From: Dioscorea cayenensis subsp. rotundata
Lineage: Eukaryota > Streptophyta > Magnoliopsida > Dioscoreales > Dioscoreaceae
Length of the DNA: 64,000 nucleotides
NCBI RefSeq assembly: GCF_009730915.1
Contig: NC_052481.1
Span: 16,612,386-16,676,385 of the forward strand
Reading direction: 5' to 3'
Shown here: positions 21,340 to 34,267 of the stretch, in pieces
How the letters are laid out: the number at the start of each line of letters is the position of its first letter
How positions within the stretch are numbered: the stretch's first letter is position 1
The notes under the pieces: model-generated
The model's database searches: none
Told to the model about the DNA's origin: nothing
What the model saw: the letters and a program-made list of their open reading frames with translations, nothing else
Position numbers and translations under genes: made by a program

Positions 21340-22217
21340 TCCTTGATAATGATGAAAAAGGAGGTTTCACAAGTGTGAGATACTAAAGCCTTCAAATTCC
21401 AAAACCAAAAGAAATCAAGTTCATGATTCACAAATAAATGAGGATCACCACTTGAAATCCGCAAGATATTCTAAAAAAAAAACGAACAAATCAAAGCAAT
21501 GGAGTTAGTGACCCCCAATCATGTGAGTGATCATGACTTGGAGACTCACAAGCTAAGACTCAAAAGCATATGAAAGTTAAGGCTTAAAAAAATTCAAATG
21601 ATGGGAAAAATGAGTGTTGAAAGTCAAAGAGTCGAAGAGCTTTACAAGTCCAAGACTGCAAGCTTCAAAAGTATGAAACGCCGGAGTTTTCGGAAGTCTA
21701 AATTAAATGAAATCAAGTTCGTGATTCATAAACATAGAGAAATTCACAACTTGAAATATATTTGATATTCAAGATACAAACAAAAAACATAAGATTAAAG
21801 TCAACAAAGTCAAAGAAGACATCCTCATTATGATTCACTTTGAAAAGTTGGGATAAAACAAAGTCAAAATAGACTTAAATTATGTAAAGCTATAGAAAGA
21901 TTAGGAAAGTAGGATTACAAGAGCTAGAATTTTGTAATCCTTGTATTCTTGATCAAATTTTTGTATTTATGTAATTCTTTCTCCTTCCCTTGTGAAATTA
22001 TTAAAATTAATTTCTTTCGTATCTATTACTTCTCATTTACACTTATTCTTAATTGGAGGTTCACATGACATTATTTGGGGTAATTAATATTAGGGGCTTG
22101 CCCCTAATATGAGTGATGTACCCGCAATCACTTGAAATCATAAAAGAAATTAAAATTTAATTTGTGATTCGTCATTTTTAACTGGTCAATCCTAATTAAT
22201 GTCTGAATAAGAACACA
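21067..22217 (+). repeat. Probable 5' LTR (3' portion) of the Tat-lineage gypsy element
   Basis: The stretch directly ahead of the primer-binding signature at 22223. It has the composition of a Tat LTR end (TTGTAATCCTTGTATTCTTG, TTTGTATTTATGTAATTC) and finishes with CA at 22217. Its left border cannot be fixed because the CACTA element and minisatellite lie there. It contains a (TA)n run at 21307-21331 and two copies of GAAATCAAGTTC(A/G)TGATTCA (21409 and 21710). Confidence 0.45.
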
Positions 22218-22357
22218 AATTCTGGCACGCCCGGTGGGGACTCGACTTATCGTCCCATCTTTAAAACGAAGTGTAAATGAGAAATTAAAAAAAATTTAAA
22301 AAGAAAGAAAGAATTAATTAGCGTTGTTAATGTGATGTTTTCTTTTCAGGTTTTTTA

Positions 22358-25300
22358 ATGGCATCAACAAACAACACCAACAATGCAACTGCTTCATGCA
22401 CCATTTTCTTGGGGGAAGGCACTTAAATCAAGCTTCCCTATGCATCTATCTGCACTGATCCTGTAGGAGCGGAGATCAAATTTGGCATGGTGTCGGAATA
22501 TGTCAACTTTGTACCGAGCCCACCATCATTGCCAACCAACGACGTTCTATAGTTGGGTCGAAGGGACGTCGTCCGAATGTGATACCGCCTACTGATGTCA
22601 TGGAGGATGTTCAGGCTACTAGAACATCTGTTTTCAATAGACTCACTTTTCCAAAGAGAGTTGTGAGGATTAACAAAGAGGAGGATGAAGAGAAGCCTTC
22701 ATTCACTATTACTACTGAAGGAGAAAAAAGTGGCATCTTCAAGAAGTCTAAGGCTACACCAATAAAATCATTCACAATGAGGCGCTCGAGGTTGACCAAG
22801 AGGAAAATGCCATCGCTTCAAGAAAAAGTAAGCTTTGTTTCATTCCAAGACTCAAGGGATAATTCATCAAACTCATTCACCAACTCTTTGAAGCATTGAA
22901 AATGGTGAAGGACAACTCCATGAGTGGCGAGCTTCTTTCCTAACCAAATAACAAAATGAAAGTGGGTAGGCCACCAAAGTCTCACTATTCTAAGAAGACT
23001 TTTGGGAAGAAAATCTATAACAACTATATTTCTTACAGAAAGCTAAAGACAGAGAAGATGACACCGACGGAGTTCTACTTAAGGAAGAAGAAGTTACTCT
23101 CAGAGTCACGGGCTTTTGTGTTTGCCAGACTTGCCTTACCAAAGAAGTAAGTATACAAGAAGCTAAAGGGGGCACAAGTAAACACCCCCTCATTTTCTTG
23201 CTCAAAGTTCCAATGGAGGAGAAAAGAAGATGAAGAGATGGAAGACTCCAAGGTATATACTGTGTTGGTTATTACTAAAGGGTCATAACATTGAGCTGAG
23301 CTACGTCCTCGTACTAGGCTGAGAAAAAAATCCACAATTGGCATAAGTAGCCTACCAAAAGGTGATCTCAATCAAATAATACAAGAAAGAGGAAATGCCA
23401 TGTCCCAAACAGGGTTCCAAACTTCTCCTAGGAGGGACAATGACTCAAGTGATGAAGAAGATGACAACCTTATCTTCACATCCAACAGAGTCCAATGTTT
23501 GCAAAAATTAAGAAGCATTTGGATCAATGTAAGAAAGAACACATATCTATGATGCACACTATTGCGTCTTTGACTAATGTGATTTCTCACTTTAGTGGTC
23601 AAGTTTAAAACCTATTTCAAGAGAATTCAAGAAATTTGCATTAGCAAGCCCCATTGGCCCAAGTTGTCCAAGAAGAAGAGGGTGATGAGGAGGAAGTGCT
23701 TGGATTATGTGAACAAGGTGGGACATTAATAGCTCATGAGCTGGCACTAACTCGACTGGAGATCTAGAAGATGGTGGCGGCTAAGTTGAAACAAGCTAAA
23801 GGGGGCACATTGAAGAATGATGGTGATAAACCAACCAAAAGCTTTTATGATCAAATTGCTTACCCTAAGGGTATAGTGTTCCTAAGTTCAAATAATTCAT
23901 GGGCTTAGGGAACCCAGATTAACACTTGGCTCATTTCATAACAACTTGAAGAGATATAAGTAACAATCCATTTATTCTATTACACTAGTTCACTGCTAGC
24001 CTCACTGGAGTAGCATTTGAATAGTATGCAAATATGTCATTTGAGTCTATTCAAAGATGGTAGTAGATGAAGGATGCCTTCAGGGTTCGATTTGGTGGAA
24101 TGCGTGATGAGATTACAATAGCAGACCTAGCCAACACAAGGCAAAATAAAGATGAAAAGGTTATTGGCTACGTAATGAGGTGGCATAATTTGAACATCAA
24201 ATGTAAGCAGCCGCTTAATCAAGTGCAAGTAGTGGGATTGTTAGTGGGGAATATCGACAACTAGGCACCCTTTCTTAGCTCATTTGATATCCATACCTTC
24301 TAAGATTTGATTTCTCAAGTAAAGAAGCTAGATATAACTAGTCCAAAAGTGGTGTCTACGATGCAACCCATTAGGATGGATAAAGAAAAGCAAAAGAAGC
24401 TAGAAGGTGTCAAGCATGTGGCCTTTGCGACTGATAAGGTGAAAGAGGAGATATCACCACCAAACTATAACAAGCCAAAGCCACTTGCACTTTGGGGGTG
24501 GAAATGAACCAACAAAGCCTTTAAGCATTCTTTAGGAAAGGATGAGAAAAAAGTATTCTTTCAGAAGGGACAAAGTGATGAAAAATATTTAAAGATGCAT
24601 TGAAGATGGGATTGCAACTACCAGAGAGCAAGTGGCCGGAAGAAGCAGATAAGAAAGATCACCAAAATTTTTATCCATACTACAGAATATTGGGTCATTC
24701 GATCATGAATTGTTATGTATTCAAAGATTGGATTGAGCGACAATATCAAGAAGGAAAAATTACTTTGTCCAAGAGTGTATTGCCTGATCAACTAGCAGAG
24801 CATACCAACTATGTGTCAACTGTATTGTAAGGAGAAACTTTGTGGGGGCAAGATGCAGGGCATATGAAAGGTACGCAAGCTAAAGTGGGTCCTCAAGTTC
24901 CCATGGAGCTTGCTCCTCTTGGAGTTCCATAAGGCTTATGGGAAATCTTTATCTCAAATAAGTCAAGAAAGATGATAAAAAGGCAAGGAGAACTCCCTTG
25001 TATCAAGTGGCAGAGGGCTCTAGATCCTGGTGAAGAGCCCAAAAAGTAAGCTAAGAAGAATAAGAAAAGTAAAAATAAGAGAAAGAAGCAAAAGCAGATG
25101 AAGCCCATAGAGATCCATCATAAGAATTTAATTATTGAGGAATACATCAACTCATTGGAGGATTACTAACAAAAGGAGAGAGCCTTGATTATGCTTGGTG
25201 ACTATTTTTTTGATGAAGTCAAAGAGATACTTGAAGCATTAGATGGGTCTCAAGATGAAGTGCTCATAATCGAAACGTGTAGAGTTATCACTGTCTATGA

Positions 25301-26010
25301 AGATGAGATGCAAGGCGACGATGATGAAGATGAGTTTGAGCTCTATTACCCTGATGGAGATGATTATGAGACTAAGTAGCTCTATGATCAATATGGGATA
25401 TTGTATATTAGTAAGAGGCAGAGGAAAAAAGAGGGTTTCAAAGAAAGGGTTAAGATGACAAATGCGAGATTGCGAGAATTGCTAGCACAATCCTCTGAGA
25501 TAAGTTAACAGTATCCAAGAAAGAAGCCAAGAAGGAAACCTAAACATAAGATTCTCAGAAAGGTGATGCCATGTGAGGAAATGTCATCCTTTATTGCGTG
25601 GGTGACATATGACCTCACTTATGAAAAGTCTCATGTTCTAGATAATAATACCCCTTGGAATGAATTTCAGAATTATGAAACTTGGGTGTACTTCCCCGAG
25701 CCAAATGGAGTCCCAGCTTCAACGTAATAAATTGCGAGGAGTCGCTATGGAGAAAGAAGACATATCAAGAATAGAAGCCTTGCCGTAAGGAATGACAAAA
25801 TTCAAGATTTGTTTCAGAAAATGGTTGATGAAGAGAAATTACTCTTAAAGAACAAAAGGGATGCTGTAGCAAACATGAAGAATCATCCAAAGTATTGCCA
25901 TTTTCATTGTTTGATAGGGCATGGATTGAAATATTATTGTGGATTCAAGAGCTGGCTATACAAATCAATCAAGTATAGTGTTATAAACCTACCTGAAGAG
26001 TAATTTGAGA
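22358..26010 (+). pseudogene. Tat gag, with zinc-knuckle-like segments
   Basis: Starts MASTNNTNNATA at 22358 and breaks within 25 codons. The conserved capsid block lies at 24067-24264 (RFGGMRDEITIADLANTRQ, VIGYVMRWHNLNIKC). Two zinc-knuckle-like stretches follow: HQNFYPYYRILGHSIMNCY (about 24660) with the first Cys residues replaced, and KYCHFHCLIGHGLKYYC (about 25890). Gag forms the particle core and binds RNA. Many stops make it non-functional. Confidence 0.65.
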
Positions 26011-26381
26011 TGTCAAGTACATGTTATTCCCTAACAATTAAAGAAAGATATGATGATAAGTGTAATCATCAAGATGAGGAAGAGGAGCCTTAGATGATTA
26101 ATAATGTGCGAAGGCTTCTCGAGCAAGCACGGGGGACAAAAGATATAGGAAAGAAAGGCAATCGACATCAATGAAGACATTGTGCAACCACGGATGACCT
26201 CTCCTTCCAAGCATACAAGACTACAATATTACCGCTCACTTGAAGAAGATTCCAGCTCAACTAAGTGCCTTTAATGCATTGATGATGTCCCAAGAGCTCA
26301 GAGACACACTAAACCATGTTTTGCAAAACCCAGAAGAGTACCAAGCTTATTTTGTTGAAGCTTATATGATGGAAGCTCTCT

Positions 26382-26714
26382 ATGCTTTTAGTTCACCGGC
26401 GATTAAGTTCTCAGATAAGGACTAATTGTTGGGGACAAAGGAGCATAATAGACCTTTTATATTTTACCGGGTCTTGTGATGAGAATAGAGTTAAGAGAAT
26501 CCTTATTGACCCGAGCTTGTCAATAAATCTGATAACATTAAAGACTTTGCATGCTTTGGTTGTAGAAACATATCACTTATTAGTTGAAAAGATTATTATC
26601 GAAGGTTTCAACCAGCACAGTCAAAAGGCCTTGGGGTTAATTACTCTTCCTTTTAGGATTTGGAAGTTAACTTCAGAGGTGGAATTCCATGACATGAACC
26701 CAGGCTATGGTTGA
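26382..26714 (+). pseudogene. Tat aspartic protease relic
   Basis: Reads VKRILIDPSLSINLITLK then TLHALVVE, IIIEGFN and LGLITLPF. This matches the LxDxGSxxNxxxxxxL protease pattern of plant gypsy elements, but the active-site triad reads DPS instead of the D-(S/G)-G type, so activity is lost. Confidence 0.55.
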
Positions 26715-27739
26715 ATGAAAATTATGTGGTCCTTTCCACATTGCATTAGTGTTTGAAATATATAAAGGACGATTATGTATACCGTATAGATGGAGAGATT
26801 CATCCATTTGGTGTGTATGAAATTCACTATAATGATGTGCGGTATTTTGTTGATACAACACGAGGAAGTAAGCTTTCTGCAACCAAAGATGATGCCCTCA
26901 TGAAAGTCACTAAGACTACAACACTCACTCAAAAGAAGGTTTCATTTTTGCCTTTGAAACCGCACTTTGGAAGTGACACGGAGTCTTCAGAGAAAAAAAG
27001 AGATGATAAAGACATAAAACTTACTTACCCATCTGGTTGTCGTCACAAGAGGAACTGACATTTTGGAAGTGAAGGTTCCGATGGAGAAAGAGCTTCATTC
27101 TCACCAATTAAAAAGAAAAAAAGATGATGATAAAATTCCGTAGAAAACTGTCTTCATGTTATAAGAATACCAAGAGGCCTTTATAAAGCTCTTGATGAGT
27201 TGAATGTGAATTTTGTAGAACAACTCTTCACTTTCTATGTGCCTTCTAGTAGCCAAGAGGGGAGAGGGATCCTCTTCTATAAATCTAATCCCAATGAGTT
27301 CAATGATGAAGATATTTTGAGGATGAAGACAATAGAAGATGAAGAAACTTGCCCTTTGAGGATTCCAGATTATTACTCTCCTAAGCTCAGAAGATTAATA
27401 AACTGAGCTGGGATTAGTTCGAAGCATTAGAAGGATAGACATCTTCTCTTTGAGAGACTTTGCCATCTTTTCAAAATAGCTATGCAAGGTCAATGCTTGA
27501 GTAAGAGGGGACTTTGGTTTCAAGACGAGCAGGTATATAAATGTCGCATGGTATCATCTGTCGTTGTGTTAGATTCAAAAGATGAAGATCAAGTTGGAGA
27601 AGCATCAGAAGATCATTCTACAAAAGATATAAAATTGAAAAAATGCACCCACTGAGTTGGAAGATGGAGGACTAGCAACAATTGATGAGTTAGAGAAAAT
27701 AGACTTAGGAAGTGAGGATGATCCTAAACCCACTTTCTT

Positions 27740-29095
27740 TAGTGCATAATTAATTTAGGAGGCAAAAGAAGCTATTTAAAGCATTCTTGCAGAGTACATC
27801 GATTGTTTTGCATGGAGCTATAAGGAGATGTTGGGTCTCGATATAAAGGTAGCATTGCACAAGCTTGCCATCAACCCAAACTTTTCACCAGCGACATAAG
27901 CACCAAGAAAGATGAAATTTGATCTTTAGGAAAACGTTGTCAAAGAGACAAAGAAGCTGATTGAAGCTAATTTTATAAGGGAGGAGAAGTACCCTAGTTG
28001 GATTTCCAAAATAGTTCCTATTAAAAATAGAATGGACAAATCAAAATATGTGTAGACTTTAGGGACTTAAACAAAGCATGTCCCAAAGATAACTTTCTAC
28101 TACTTCTCATGGAGATCATGATTGATAACACCTCTTCATATGAAATGTTTTTGTTCATGGATGGTGTCTCTGGGTATAACCAAATGAAGATGGATCCAGA
28201 AAATGAAATGCACTTTGCGTTCCAGACACCGATAGTCAACTACTGTTATAAGGTCATGTCGTTTGGGCTAAAGAATGCAGGGGTAACGTATCAAAGAGTT
28301 ATAAAGAAGATCTTTGATAATTTGATTCACCAAGTCGTGGAGTGTTATGTAGACGACTTAGTAGTGAAACACAATCAAGAGATCAATGGCTCACTAACTT
28401 GAGAATGATGTTCGATCTCATTACAAAATACAACTTAAAAATGAACCCTATGAAATGTGTATTTGGGGTATCAATAAATGGATTCATCGTGAGGCACCAT
28501 GGAATTAATAGAGATTGATCCCTCCAAATTTAAAAACTATCGTAGAGATGCCACCTCCAAAGACATTGAAGCAACTAAGGTCCTTCCAAGGGTGTTTCAC
28601 GTATATCCGAAGATTTATCGCCAATCTTTTGGGCAGATGCAAGCCATTTTCAAAGTTAGTATTTAAGAATGCTCTTTTCAAGGAGGATGATGAATGCCAA
28701 AATACTTTTGAAGAAATCAAGAGCTACTTACTAAATCCCCCGGTATTGGCAGCGCCAAAGCCATTGATCTTACAACGACTTTCAATGAATCCCTTGGGGC
28801 TCTCCTAGCTCAAGAGAATGAAGAAGGAATTGAGAACGCCCTATACTACCTTGGTAGGATGGTGGTGGGCGTTGAAAACTGATATACTCATATCGAGAAG
28901 CATTTTCTTTCCATAGTGTTTGTAGAAAAGAAGCTTTGGCATTACCTTCTTGCACATAAGGTGATTCTCATCTCAAGGATAGACCCACTCAAGTATTTGA
29001 TGATGAGACTATAACTCATAGGAAGATTAGAAAAATTGGCATTTATACTCATGGAGTTTGACATAACTAATATTCCACAAAAAACAATCAAAGGA
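27740..29095 (+). pseudogene. Tat reverse transcriptase and RNase H
   Basis: The RT reads FAWSYKEMLGLD, ALHKLAINP, then (other frame) FLFMDGVSGYNQMKMDPE, MHFAFQTPIVNYCYKVMSFG and the catalytic CYVDDLVVKH near 28350. The fingers part KIVPI(K)...VDFRDLNKACPKDNF spans a frameshift near 28030. RNase H residues follow (LGALLAQENEEGIENALYYL, HYLLAHKVILIS). The RT copies element RNA into DNA. There are several stops. Confidence 0.75.
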
Positions 29096-29189
29096 CAAGC
29101 ATTGGTAGATTTTCTTGTGGTACATCCTTTGCCTGATGATTCTCTATTGAGATTCGACCTTATAGATGAAGAGACTTTGGAATTAGAAG

Positions 29190-29640
29190 GAGGGGAACAA
29201 CGTTGGAAAATGTACTTTGATGGAGTTTTTTTTGATCCAACCAGTTGTTAGAACTAAAATTCCTAAAGTTAGAGCTGGTATGGAGTTATCTTCATTTTTC
29301 CTGAAGATAGGACCTAAAGACACTCTCTATCCTTGTTGAATCTATGTATTAATATTGAAGCAAAATATGAAGCTCTTATTGATGGAGTGGAGCTAGTAAT
29401 TAAGATGGGATATAGAATCTGCATGTATATGGTGACTCCCAACTTATCATAAATCAAGTTGAAGAAAGTTTTAAGACATACAAGCCAGAACTTCTTCAAT
29501 ATCATAAAAAAGTCAGAGAATTAATAAAGAAAATTGCTGATGTTAAGCTTAAGAGAGCTTCAAGATCTGTAAATGGAAAGGCAGATAGCTTTGACAGACT
29601 TACTAAAGAGCTAGCTGATCCTGATCAGGAGAAAATCCAA
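29190..29640 (+). pseudogene. Additional (archaeal-type) RNase H of the Tat element
   Basis: Starts WKMYFDGVFFDPTSC, continues GVIFIFPED, then IEAKYEALIDGVELVIKMG and ends near RQIALTDLLKS, the DG...AEYEAL...GLE pattern of the dual RNase H seen only in Tat elements. In-frame stops interrupt it near 29250, 29365 and 29450. Confidence 0.6.
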
Positions 29641-29799
29641 GTCACCATTTGAAATAGGAGAGTCTTGAGTTTATGTCTTGATGAAGAGCTATAAAACAAA
29701 CACCTTAGAGAGGAAGAAGTTCTAACATTGGCTGAAGATGATTGGAGGGAGCCTTTCATTAAATATTTTAAGTATGGTGAACTTCTAGATAAAAATCTT

Positions 29800-30540
29800 T
29801 GATAACACAGTTAAAGCAAAAGGCGACGAGGTTCAGCCTTGTTGATGATGTCCTCTATCGAAGATCATATGATCATCTTCTACTAAGATGTCTCTTGAAG
29901 GAGGAGTCTAAAGAAGTCATGCATGAAGTCCATTCTAGTATCTGCAGAGCTCACTAGTCAGGACCCAAGATGTCATTGAAATTAAGTATATTGGGTACTA
30001 TTGGCCAAGCATGATCAACGATTGCTTGGAGTATGCAAGATGATGGAAGCTACACCAAGCTCATGGGGATTTTATCCATCAACACCCAACCCATTACATC
30101 CTACAATTTCTTCATGGCCTTTTAAGATGTGGGGAACAGATTTCATGGGCCCTATAGAATACTATCAAAATTTTCAAATACCATGTGCTATATAAGTTTG
30201 GGACACCCAGAAGGATCATTTCTGATAATGGGCGAGCTTTCAGAAGCTTCAAGGTTGGAAGGTTTGCTCAGCATCACAAAATAGATTGAAGGTATTCCTC
30301 TATCTATAACGCTAGAGCTAATGGCCTCGTGGAAGCATTCAACAAAACTTTATCCAAGTTATTGAAGGAAATATTTTCAAAGGATCAAAGGGATTGGCAT
30401 GAAGACTCCCTAAAGTCCTTTGGGCATGATGCACAACTTATCGAATACTAACTCAATCAATACCATACTCGTTGGTTTTTGGTGCAGAAACTGTTCTGGC
30501 ACTTGAAGTCCAAATCCCATCTTTGATAATTGCCTTATAG
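29800..30540 (+). pseudogene. Tat integrase relic
   Basis: The three catalytic acidic blocks can be seen: TDFMGPI (near 30140), IISDNGRAFRS (near 30215) and RANGLVEAFNKTL (near 30310). A WPSMINDCLEYARWWK zinc-domain remnant precedes them. Integrase would insert the DNA copy. Frameshifts near 30180 and a stop near 30445 kill it. Confidence 0.65.
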
Positions 30541-30799
30541 AATGAATTCACAAATGAAGATTGAGTTTGTATATGTTTGAATGATCTTGATCCCTTAGAT
30601 GAAAAGAGACTAGAGGCTCAATAATACCTTGAAGTCTACAAAGCACGGATGGCACGAGCTTACAATAAAATGGCTCGCATTCAAACATTTGAGAAGGAGG
30701 AACGGTTTGGGTATTGAGAAGACCAACCAACAACAAGCTGGGGGCAAGTTTAAAAGGATCATCCATTATAGCGGTTGCCTATAAGGGAGGAGCTTATTA

Positions 30800-32178
30800 G
30801 CTAGTCCACACAGATGGAAGAAGACCTATGCCACCTATTAATGCTAGATTTTAAAAAAAATATTACCCATGATATAAATGTAAACCATAATATGAACTTA
30901 TGTAAAAAGAAAAAAAATAACTTGTGTTTGTCTATGATGGAACGTTTAGTGCTCTTATTTGAGCAATTTGGTCAAGCATTACATATGTTTCTCAAGGCAA
31001 AATATGAGTTCCATTATGTTGTTTCCTTTTTCAAATTGAATAAAGACATATTTCCATAGATTCTAAAGTGATTCTTGTGAATTTGACTAAGTGACTACAT
31101 GGAAATCTCAGAAGAAAGTATAAGGTCAGGTAAAGAAGAAAAAAGAAGCAAAATGAGAAAAATCAAAAACAAAAAAACAAAGAAAAAACAAGAAAAAGAA
31201 AAAAAAAATACCAAGAGACCAAGGGAAAAAAGCAAAATAATAAAAAAAAAAGACATCCAAATGGTGTGAACCGTAAAGAAAAAATTTGTAGTTTTTCTTA
31301 TAATCACTGTCTTAATCAAGAAGTTCATCGGATGTTCTAATCGGCTCTGATCATTGTGAAATTTTAACTAAAGTTCAAAAACATGACAATTTAGGAATAT
31401 AGCTAAGATTCAGGAATTTATCTTCCTATGACTAGCGTCCATCAACGCTCTAATCATACCATGATACTTTCTCTGATCAACTTGAAAATTTTATTAAAGA
31501 TTCAAAACATCATAATGGTTGATATGAATGGTTATGATCATGTTTTAAATTCATACATTTGCAAAACAAATTCGTAACTCAATAGTAAACTTTGTTGATA
31601 ACCATCATGACAACTACTTGTCATCAAGTTGATGATTAAATGGTTAAAATTTATTGAATCTTTTTAAAAACTTTTTTACATTCTCATGAAACCTCCAACT
31701 TCAATCTGGATGGTGGAGATTGATTTTGAGGTTCATTTACCTCTCATAAAAAATTCATAAGTTTGAGACAGATTCTGTTAATTATTCCTATCTTAATTAT
31801 TGATTTTCAAGTTGATGATTAGATCACGGAATCTTTTCTAATCTTAATGAAATTTTTTATTTAAACCCATGGATTATTTTTCTTTGATATGGATAGTGGA
31901 GATCATATTTTGAGTTTGGGACATTCATAGAATGAATTTAAAAAAAGGCACAACGCCTGGAAAGAATTTTTTTTTTTATTACAAAAAGAAAAGGTTATAA
32001 CAAAAGACATGAAGTCTTGATCCACTTATAATAAGCCAGAGATGGAATGAATAAAAAAACTAGAGCCTAAAACTAAATGATAAAAATAAACTAAGCTAAA
32101 CTCAACAAATAAGCTAAGCTATTTAAAGTTTAGCTTTCCCTTTGAGATAGCTCGAGCTTTCGCAATTGATGATGAAGT
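30800..32178. other. AT-rich 3' untranslated part of the Tat element and junction
   Basis: 30840-31260 is A-rich with long AAAGAAA tracts (31130-31250). 31330-31920 is unstructured and resembles the long spacer between pol and the 3' LTR in Tat elements. No LTR was recognised. Confidence 0.4.
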
Positions 32179-32517
32179 TTATGAAATGTTATCATTTCCT
32201 CCAAGCTCTTTAAACTTCATTAGAGCGTCAGTTAAGGATTGATTCACTTCATCAATAGAAGGGGCAAAAGATAGAAGGTCTTTCCCTGAGGAGATGAATT
32301 GTTTTTGTTCTTCTTCTTGAGCTTTCAACTGTTTAGAACCTAAAGTAGAACTCTGCCCAATGATGTGGGAATAAAGAGTGTTCGTAGACCCAACATCCAT
32401 GGTTAAAGTATTCTTATGCTTAGGAGAATTATCGGAGCTATCAACGGACACCACCTTAGGATCTGAGTCCTCTTTAGATTGAGGTAACATGATCAAAAAA
32501 TACAAGACATAAGGCAA
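32179..32517 (-). other. Antisense ORF downstream of Tat pol, unknown protein
   Basis: 112 codons on the minus strand, including DSSDNSPKHKN, STLGSKQLKAQEEEQKQF and FAPSIDEVNQSLTDALMKFK. It is polar, helical at the C terminus and not recognised. Some Tat elements (Grande, RIRE2 and Retand types) carry an antisense ORF between pol and the 3' LTR; position and strand fit that idea. It could instead be a chance frame. Confidence 0.35.
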
Positions 32518-32525
32518 TAAATTCT

Positions 32526-33490
32526 AGAAGAAAGATCTCCTTAGTGAAGAAAAAGAAGAAGCCAAAGATCATCAAAAGAAGATCAAGTGTAGAGAATGTG
32601 GTGGCTTTGGACATTATCAAGTCGAGTGTACTAAAACTCTGAAAAAGAAAGGAAAGTCACTCAATGATAGATGGAGTGATGATTTAGATGGTAGCATGGA
32701 GGAAGAAGATAAAAAAAATCTGAGCAACCATCATATCTCTTTCCCAACTGTGATGAATGGAGTAGCAGATTTAAACCGATTGAAGCCTGTTGCAGAATAT
32801 GTTGCAATATCAATTACAATATCTGATGAAATTGACAATGAGCATGATGAGGTAACTGAAAAAGATCTTCTTATGGGTTATAAACTTATGTTGACCAAAT
32901 TTAATGAGATGATCTTGCAAAACATACGCCTGGAGGAAGAGTTAGGTGAATGCAAAGAAAAGTTGAGCCATGCTGAGAAGATCTTAGACTCCATGAACAA
33001 AGGTAAAGCCAAGCTCGATGAAATCTTATAAGTTGGAAGACCAAGCAAAGCCCAACAAGGTATTGGGTATGTTGGTAAAACTTCAAGTGTCAATTCAAAA
33101 AATTCAGGAGTTATTTTTGTCAAGTCAACTACTCATTAAAAAGAGAAGCAAATCAAGGCAAGGGAAGAATGCAGAAGAGAAGTGCCTACATGTTTTCATT
33201 GTGGAGAGATCAGCCACATAAAACCCAAGTGTAACAAATTGAAAGAAGACTTGAAGAGTGGAAGAGTGGTTGGACATGGACAAGCAATCATCAAAAGGAA
33301 AGTCAAAGGAAAAACTATTGTGACCAAGAAGCTATGGATCCGAAAAGATGAAGTGCCAAGAAAAGATGCAGAGTGCTCCAGTTTAGATCAGAAGGTGACA
33401 AAAGTGATGATGAATTTCGCAACACCATGTTACAATCAACAATGTGTTGACCAAGGACCTGGTAAATCAACAGGTAAAACAGCCCAATGA
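32526..33490 (+). pseudogene. SIRE-type copia gag fragment with two CCHC knuckles
   Basis: Reads KDLLSEEKEEAKDHQKKIK then CRECGGFGHYQVEC (knuckle 1, at 32588-32629) and KKGKSLNDRWSDDL. After a coiled-coil part (EELGECKEKLSHAEKILDSM) the frame stops at 33031. In a second frame MPTCFHCGEISHIKPKC (knuckle 2, 33182-33230) is followed by KTIVTKKLWIRKDEVPRKD. SIRE gag has exactly this pair, with CEGFGHxxxEC then CHxCxxxGHxxPxC and (W)VRK. Gag packages element RNA. It ends at TGA 33488 and leads nowhere into pol. Confidence 0.7.
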
Positions 33491-33699
33491 GTGAAAGGCT
33501 TTGAACCTTCGTGATTATTTTCTTCTTAAAAAAAGGGAGAGAGAGAGAAAGAAAAAGGAAAGGAAATAAAAAAAGGAAGAAGAAAGGAAAAGGAAAAGAA
33601 AATATAAAAAAATGGGAAAAGGAAATATTGAAAAAAAATAAAAAAAGGGGTCAGGTTACCTTTTCTTGGAAATTATAGAATCATATGAAGAGACACTAG

Positions 33700-33876
33700 T
33701 AGGGCTGTCAAACAATCAAACTATTTGGGAGCAACTCGAGTTCGGTTTGATATTGGTTTGAGTTCGATTCGATCATTTTAATAACAAACTGAACTTGAAT
33801 TCAAATTTGAGCTCGAACAAGAAACGAATTGAATTTAAGCTAGAGTTATCTTGATCGAGTTTGGTTCGAAGTTCGA

Positions 33877-33954
<78 letters not shown>

Positions 33955-34267
33955 TTGTTGTGTTTTAATTTATTTTTAATTTTTAAAATTAAAATAGAAA
34001 TTAATTTAAATTACAATAGTTTTTTAAACTATTTTTTCTTAACCGTTGGATCATTTGATCCAACGGTTGAAATTTGTTAGCATATTTACAAATTTTTGAA
34101 TCGAACTCCAACCGAACTCGAGCTGAAGATTAAAATTTTAAACTCAAACCGAATTCGAACAAAGATTAGAATGTTGAACTTGAACCGAACTCGAGCTAAA
34201 AATTAGAATTTCGAACCGAACTCGAGCTGGGCTCAGCTCGTTTAGGTTTGGTTCGTTGCCAGCCTTA
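33700..34267. mobile_element. hAT-type MITE with perfect 8-bp target duplication
   Basis: The left end TAGGGCTGTCAAAC and the reverse complement of the right end, TAAGGCTGGCAACG, match, and both continue to CTCGAGTTCGGTT. The 8-mer GACACTAG flanks both sides (33692-33699 and 34268-34275), the duplication length of hAT. The interior is full of AACTCGAGCTCGAA-like inverted motifs and a long (ATA)n run. There is no ORF, so it depends on an external transposase. Confidence 0.9.
33879..33953. repeat. (TAA)n microsatellite inside the MITE
   Basis: About 25 uninterrupted AAT/TAA triplets, ending in TTTGTTG. Confidence 0.95.

Larger units (their letters stand above)
22218..31330 (+). mobile_element. 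Ty3/gypsy retrotransposon, Tat lineage, decayed
   Basis: Domains run in order on the plus strand: primer-binding signature TGGCACGCCCGGTGGGGA (22223-22240), gag from 22358, protease relic near 26450-26560, reverse transcriptase 27780-28500, RNase H 28740-29090, a second (archaeal-type) RNase H 29190-29640, and integrase 29870-30540. The extra RNase H after the normal one marks the Tat group. Every domain has stops and frameshifts. No matching 3' LTR was found; similarity fades in AT-rich sequence after 30800. Confidence 0.75.

Noticed and set aside
21213..21464. Minus-strand ORF with IYIYIYI run
   Set aside because: Translation of a TA microsatellite.
33500..33650. Purine-rich GAAAGGAAAAG tract as a CRISPR or satellite array
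   Set aside because: No fixed unit or spacers; simple A/G drift.
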